Below, in pieces: positions 62,035-64,000 of a stretch of 64,000 nucleotides of DNA; position 1 is the first letter of the stretch; each line of letters begins with the position of its first letter. Origin of the DNA: Amycolatopsis alkalitolerans (GTDB lineage Bacteria; Actinomycetota; Actinomycetes; Mycobacteriales; Pseudonocardiaceae). The translations under genes and the position numbers were made by a program. Location: NCBI RefSeq assembly GCF_006152065.1, contig NZ_VDFW01000023.1:1-64000 (forward strand). The letters run 5' to 3'. The notes under the pieces are model-generated. The model ran no database searches. It saw nothing but the letters and a program-made list of their open reading frames with translations, and had not been told where the DNA came from.

Positions 62035-64000
62035 GTGAGGCACGTGTTCGTCGCCGTGGTGGCGCTGCTCATGGTGAGCGTGCTGCCCATGCCCGCGACG
62101 GCCGACACCACCGACGGTCCGCTGACCGTGCATGTCGTACGCCCGGACCAGAACGGCGCCGGTGTGCCCGGGATCCTCGTCGTCGCCACCGATCCGTCCG
62201 GGGCGAGCGCGAGCGGCACCACCGGTCCGGACGGCACGGTGGTCATCCCGACGACCGCGCTTTCCGGTGGCCGGTACCGGGTCGACGCGTCGATTCCCCC
62301 GACGATGAGCGGTGTGGAGCCGGCCCCGGAGGCGCCCGGCCTGTCCGGGCTGACCGAGTTCGCCGACGTCTCCGGCGGCAAGGCGGCGAACGTCACGATG
62401 GCGGTCGGCGGCGGCTCCGGCGATGTGCAACTGGGCGACCGCGCGTGGTTCGACACCGACGGCGATGGCGTGCAGGACGGCGACGAGCCACCGCTGCCCG
62501 GCGTCCACGTGCTGCTGCTGCCCTGTGACGGCAACGGCCCGCCGCTCGCGGACAAGACGACCGACGCGAACGGGCGCTACCTGTTCGGCCCTGGCGACGG
62601 TCTGCGGCCGAACACCTGCTACACGGTCAAGTTCGACTATTCGCAGGTGAACACCGCCGGCCTGCCGGGCGCGCCGCCGGTCGACGGTCTCAAGTGGACG
62701 GCCCCGTTCGCCGGTGTCTCGCCGGGCGCCGACTCCAATGTGGATCCGGCGACGGGGACGGTCAGGGTGACCGTCGGGCCGCCCGGCTGGGTCGACGACA
62801 CGGTGGACGCCGGCGTGGTCGGCGGGCTCAACGAGGTCGGTGACCGGGTCTGGGCGGATGTCAACCGCAACGGGTTGCAGGATCCCGGCGAGCCGGGGGT
62901 GGCCGGGGTGCCGGTCGCGCTGCAGCATGCCGACGGCTCGCCCGTCGCCACGACAACCACCGGCCCGCACGGTCAGTACACGTTCTCCCACCTGCCGGAC
63001 GGCAGCTACAAGGTCTGTTTCGACGTGACGAAGCTGCCCGTGCAGTACGCCGACTACCAGCTGACCAAGCCACGGGCGGGCAACCCCGGCCAGGATTCGG
63101 CGCCCGACCCCGGCTCCGGCTGCACGGCACCGGTCGAGTTGAAGGCGGGTCACACGCAGGACGGCACGTTCGATGCCGGTCTGGCGCCGCCGGTGAACCG
63201 CATCGCCGCGCGGGTCTGGTCGGATCTGAACGCCGACGGCGTGCCGGATCCGAACGAGCCGGGAATCGCGGGCGTCCCGGTGAAACTGCGCGGCGACGAC
63301 GGCAACCAGTTGGCGCTGACCACGACCGGTCCGGACGGTTCCTACTCCTTCGACGACGTGCCCAACGGCTCGTACCAGGTGTGTTTCGACCTGGGGAACC
63401 TGCCGCCCGCGGTCGCCGACTTCACGCCGGCCAAGTACGTCAACGCCTCCGCCGCGAACCCGGCGACGGGCTGTACCCGCACGGTGACCGTCGGACTCGG
63501 CAAGCGGGAGGACACGTCGCTGAGCACCGGGCTGGCCGCCCCGCCCAACAAGATCGGTGGCCGGACGTGGTTCGACAGCAACCGCAACGGTTTGCAGGAT
63601 CCGGTGGAGGGCGGTATCGCGGGGGTGCCGGTCAGGCTGGCCAAGGCCGGCGGCGGTGACGTGGCGACCACGACGACCGGGCCGGACGGGGTGTATTCGT
63701 TCGAGGGTGTGCCCGACGGCGCGTACCAGGTCTGTTTCGACCCGCAGCGGTTCCCGGCCGCCTACGCCGGTGGCCAGTGGTCCAAGCCGCATGCCGGTGA
63801 CGTGACGAAGGATTCCGATGTCGGTCTCGGCACCTCGTGCACGCAGACGGTGACGGTCGGCGTCGGGCATCGCGACGAGTCCGACTTGGACGCCGGTGTG
63901 GTCGCGGCGCGCAACCGGGTGGGCGACCTCGTCTGGTTCGACCGCAACGGCAACGGCGCGCCGGACCCGGGCGAGCCCGGCGCGGCCGGCCTCACGGTCA
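62035..64000 (+). CDS. secreted SdrD/Cna-B repeat protein (partial, cut by window edge)
   Basis: At least 655 residues, still open at the window end. The GTG start has GGGGAG 6 nt upstream and a signal peptide (VAVVALLMVSVLPMPATA). After a first Cna-B-like module, four SdrD-type repeats begin near 62428, 62836, 63202 and 63550, and a fifth near 63919. Each opens with a variant of GDRVWFDxNxNGxQDxxEPG and includes TTTGPDGxYSFxxxPxGxYxVCF. These calcium-stabilised beta modules form rod-like stalks of surface adhesins. The C-terminal anchor lies outside the window. Confidence 0.88.
   Translation, partial: MRHVFVAVVALLMVSVLPMPATADTTDGPLTVHVVRPDQNGAGVPGILVVATDPSGASASGTTGPDGTVVIPTTALSGGRYRVDASIPPTMSGVEPAPEAPGLSGLTEFADVSGGKAANVTMAVGGGSGDVQLGDRAWFDTDGDGVQDGDEPPLPGVHVLLLPCDGNGPPLADKTTDANGRYLFGPGDGLRPNTCYTVKFDYSQVNTAGLPGAPPVDGLKWTAPFAGVSPGADSNVDPATGTVRVTVGPPGWVDDTVDAGVVGGLNEVGDRVWADVNRNGLQDPGEPGVAGVPVALQHADGSPVATTTTGPHGQYTFSHLPDGSYKVCFDVTKLPVQYADYQLTKPRAGNPGQDSAPDPGSGCTAPVELKAGHTQDGTFDAGLAPPVNRIAARVWSDLNADGVPDPNEPGIAGVPVKLRGDDGNQLALTTTGPDGSYSFDDVPNGSYQVCFDLGNLPPAVADFTPAKYVNASAANPATGCTRTVTVGLGKREDTSLSTGLAAPPNKIGGRTWFDSNRNGLQDPVEGGIAGVPVRLAKAGGGDVATTTTGPDGVYSFEGVPDGAYQVCFDPQRFPAAYAGGQWSKPHAGDVTKDSDVGLGTSCTQTVTVGVGHRDESDLDAGVVAARNRVGDLVWFDRNGNGAPDPGEPGAAGLTV

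Noticed and set aside
61990-63870. Long minus-strand open frame across the SdrD-repeat gene
   Set aside because: Mirror image of the repeats; no start signal; the plus strand has signal peptide and clear Cna-B/SdrD motifs.

Overview
The window is 64 kb of high-GC chromosomal DNA from an actinomycete, most likely a Pseudonocardiaceae member close to Amycolatopsis. Codon use is strongly GC-biased and GTG/TTG starts are common. The glnX-glnH-pknG operon and the dnaX / amidase / ybaB / recR / leuA / ask / asd order match the Mycobacterium tuberculosis neighbourhoods Rv0412c-Rv0410c and Rv3721c-Rv3708c (recalled family knowledge, not searched here). GCCGTGAGG-type intergenic palindromes of the kind I associate with Amycolatopsis occur three times. 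No CRISPR array, prophage, rRNA operon or large biosynthetic cluster was seen.

Layout. (1) 1-5.4 kb: two small membrane proteins, a hydroxyacid-oxoacid transhydrogenase, a ThDP enzyme, a fatty-acyl desaturase and a cold-shock protein. (2) 5.5-10.8 kb: the amino-acid-sensing module glnX-glnH-pknG facing a hotdog thioesterase. (3) 10.9-15.2 kb: an MHS-family transporter, two very small ORFs, an L,D-transpeptidase lipoprotein, a second cold-shock gene and an orphan ribbon-helix-helix protein. (4) 15.2-20 kb: a hairpin-rich gap, the tRNA cluster Glu-Asp-Phe, and downstream a decayed patch with two transposase 3'-end fossils and a broken methyltransferase beside a paralogue. (5) 20-34 kb: mixed metabolic and regulatory genes: quinone reductase/GlxA, TetR, a PAS-GGDEF-EAL protein, an orphan ketosynthase, a MetE-like protein, IclR-pobA, an AlbA_2 protein, a Clp-N/HTH protein with a striking double-palindrome promoter, and gnd. 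(6) 33-35.2 kb: an XRE/DUF5753 regulator, a DUF397 protein and two small co-oriented genes, one a putative zinc protein. (7) 35.3-41.6 kb: an envelope module of anchored protein, OmpR-type two-component system, GT2-GtrA and GT39 glycosyltransferases. (8) 41.6-46.3 kb: SRP RNA, dnaX, amidase, ybaB, recR and a kinase. (9) 46.4-52.2 kb: a complete oligopeptide-type ABC importer (SBP, two permeases, two ATPases). (10) 52.3-62 kb: DedA, EamA and LysR genes, leuA with a Leu-rich leader peptide and attenuator-like hairpin, a membrane protein, an ECF sigma factor divergent from an FMN reductase, a nitroreductase, a zinc-ribbon protein, and ask-asd. (11) 62-64 kb: a secreted SdrD/Cna-B repeat protein cut by the window edge.

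Working together: ask and asd make aspartate semialdehyde for the Lys/Thr/Met/DAP branch, and leuA commits carbon to leucine. pknG with glnH/glnX is known in mycobacteria to sense amino acids and control the 2-oxoglutarate/glutamate node. The L,D-transpeptidase, the amidase and the 36-41 kb glycosyltransferase module act on the cell envelope. The most unusual signals are regulatory: the leaderless, doubly palindromic promoter at 30821-30867, the four-half-site element at 30045-30097, the leuA leader, and the recurring intergenic palindromes.
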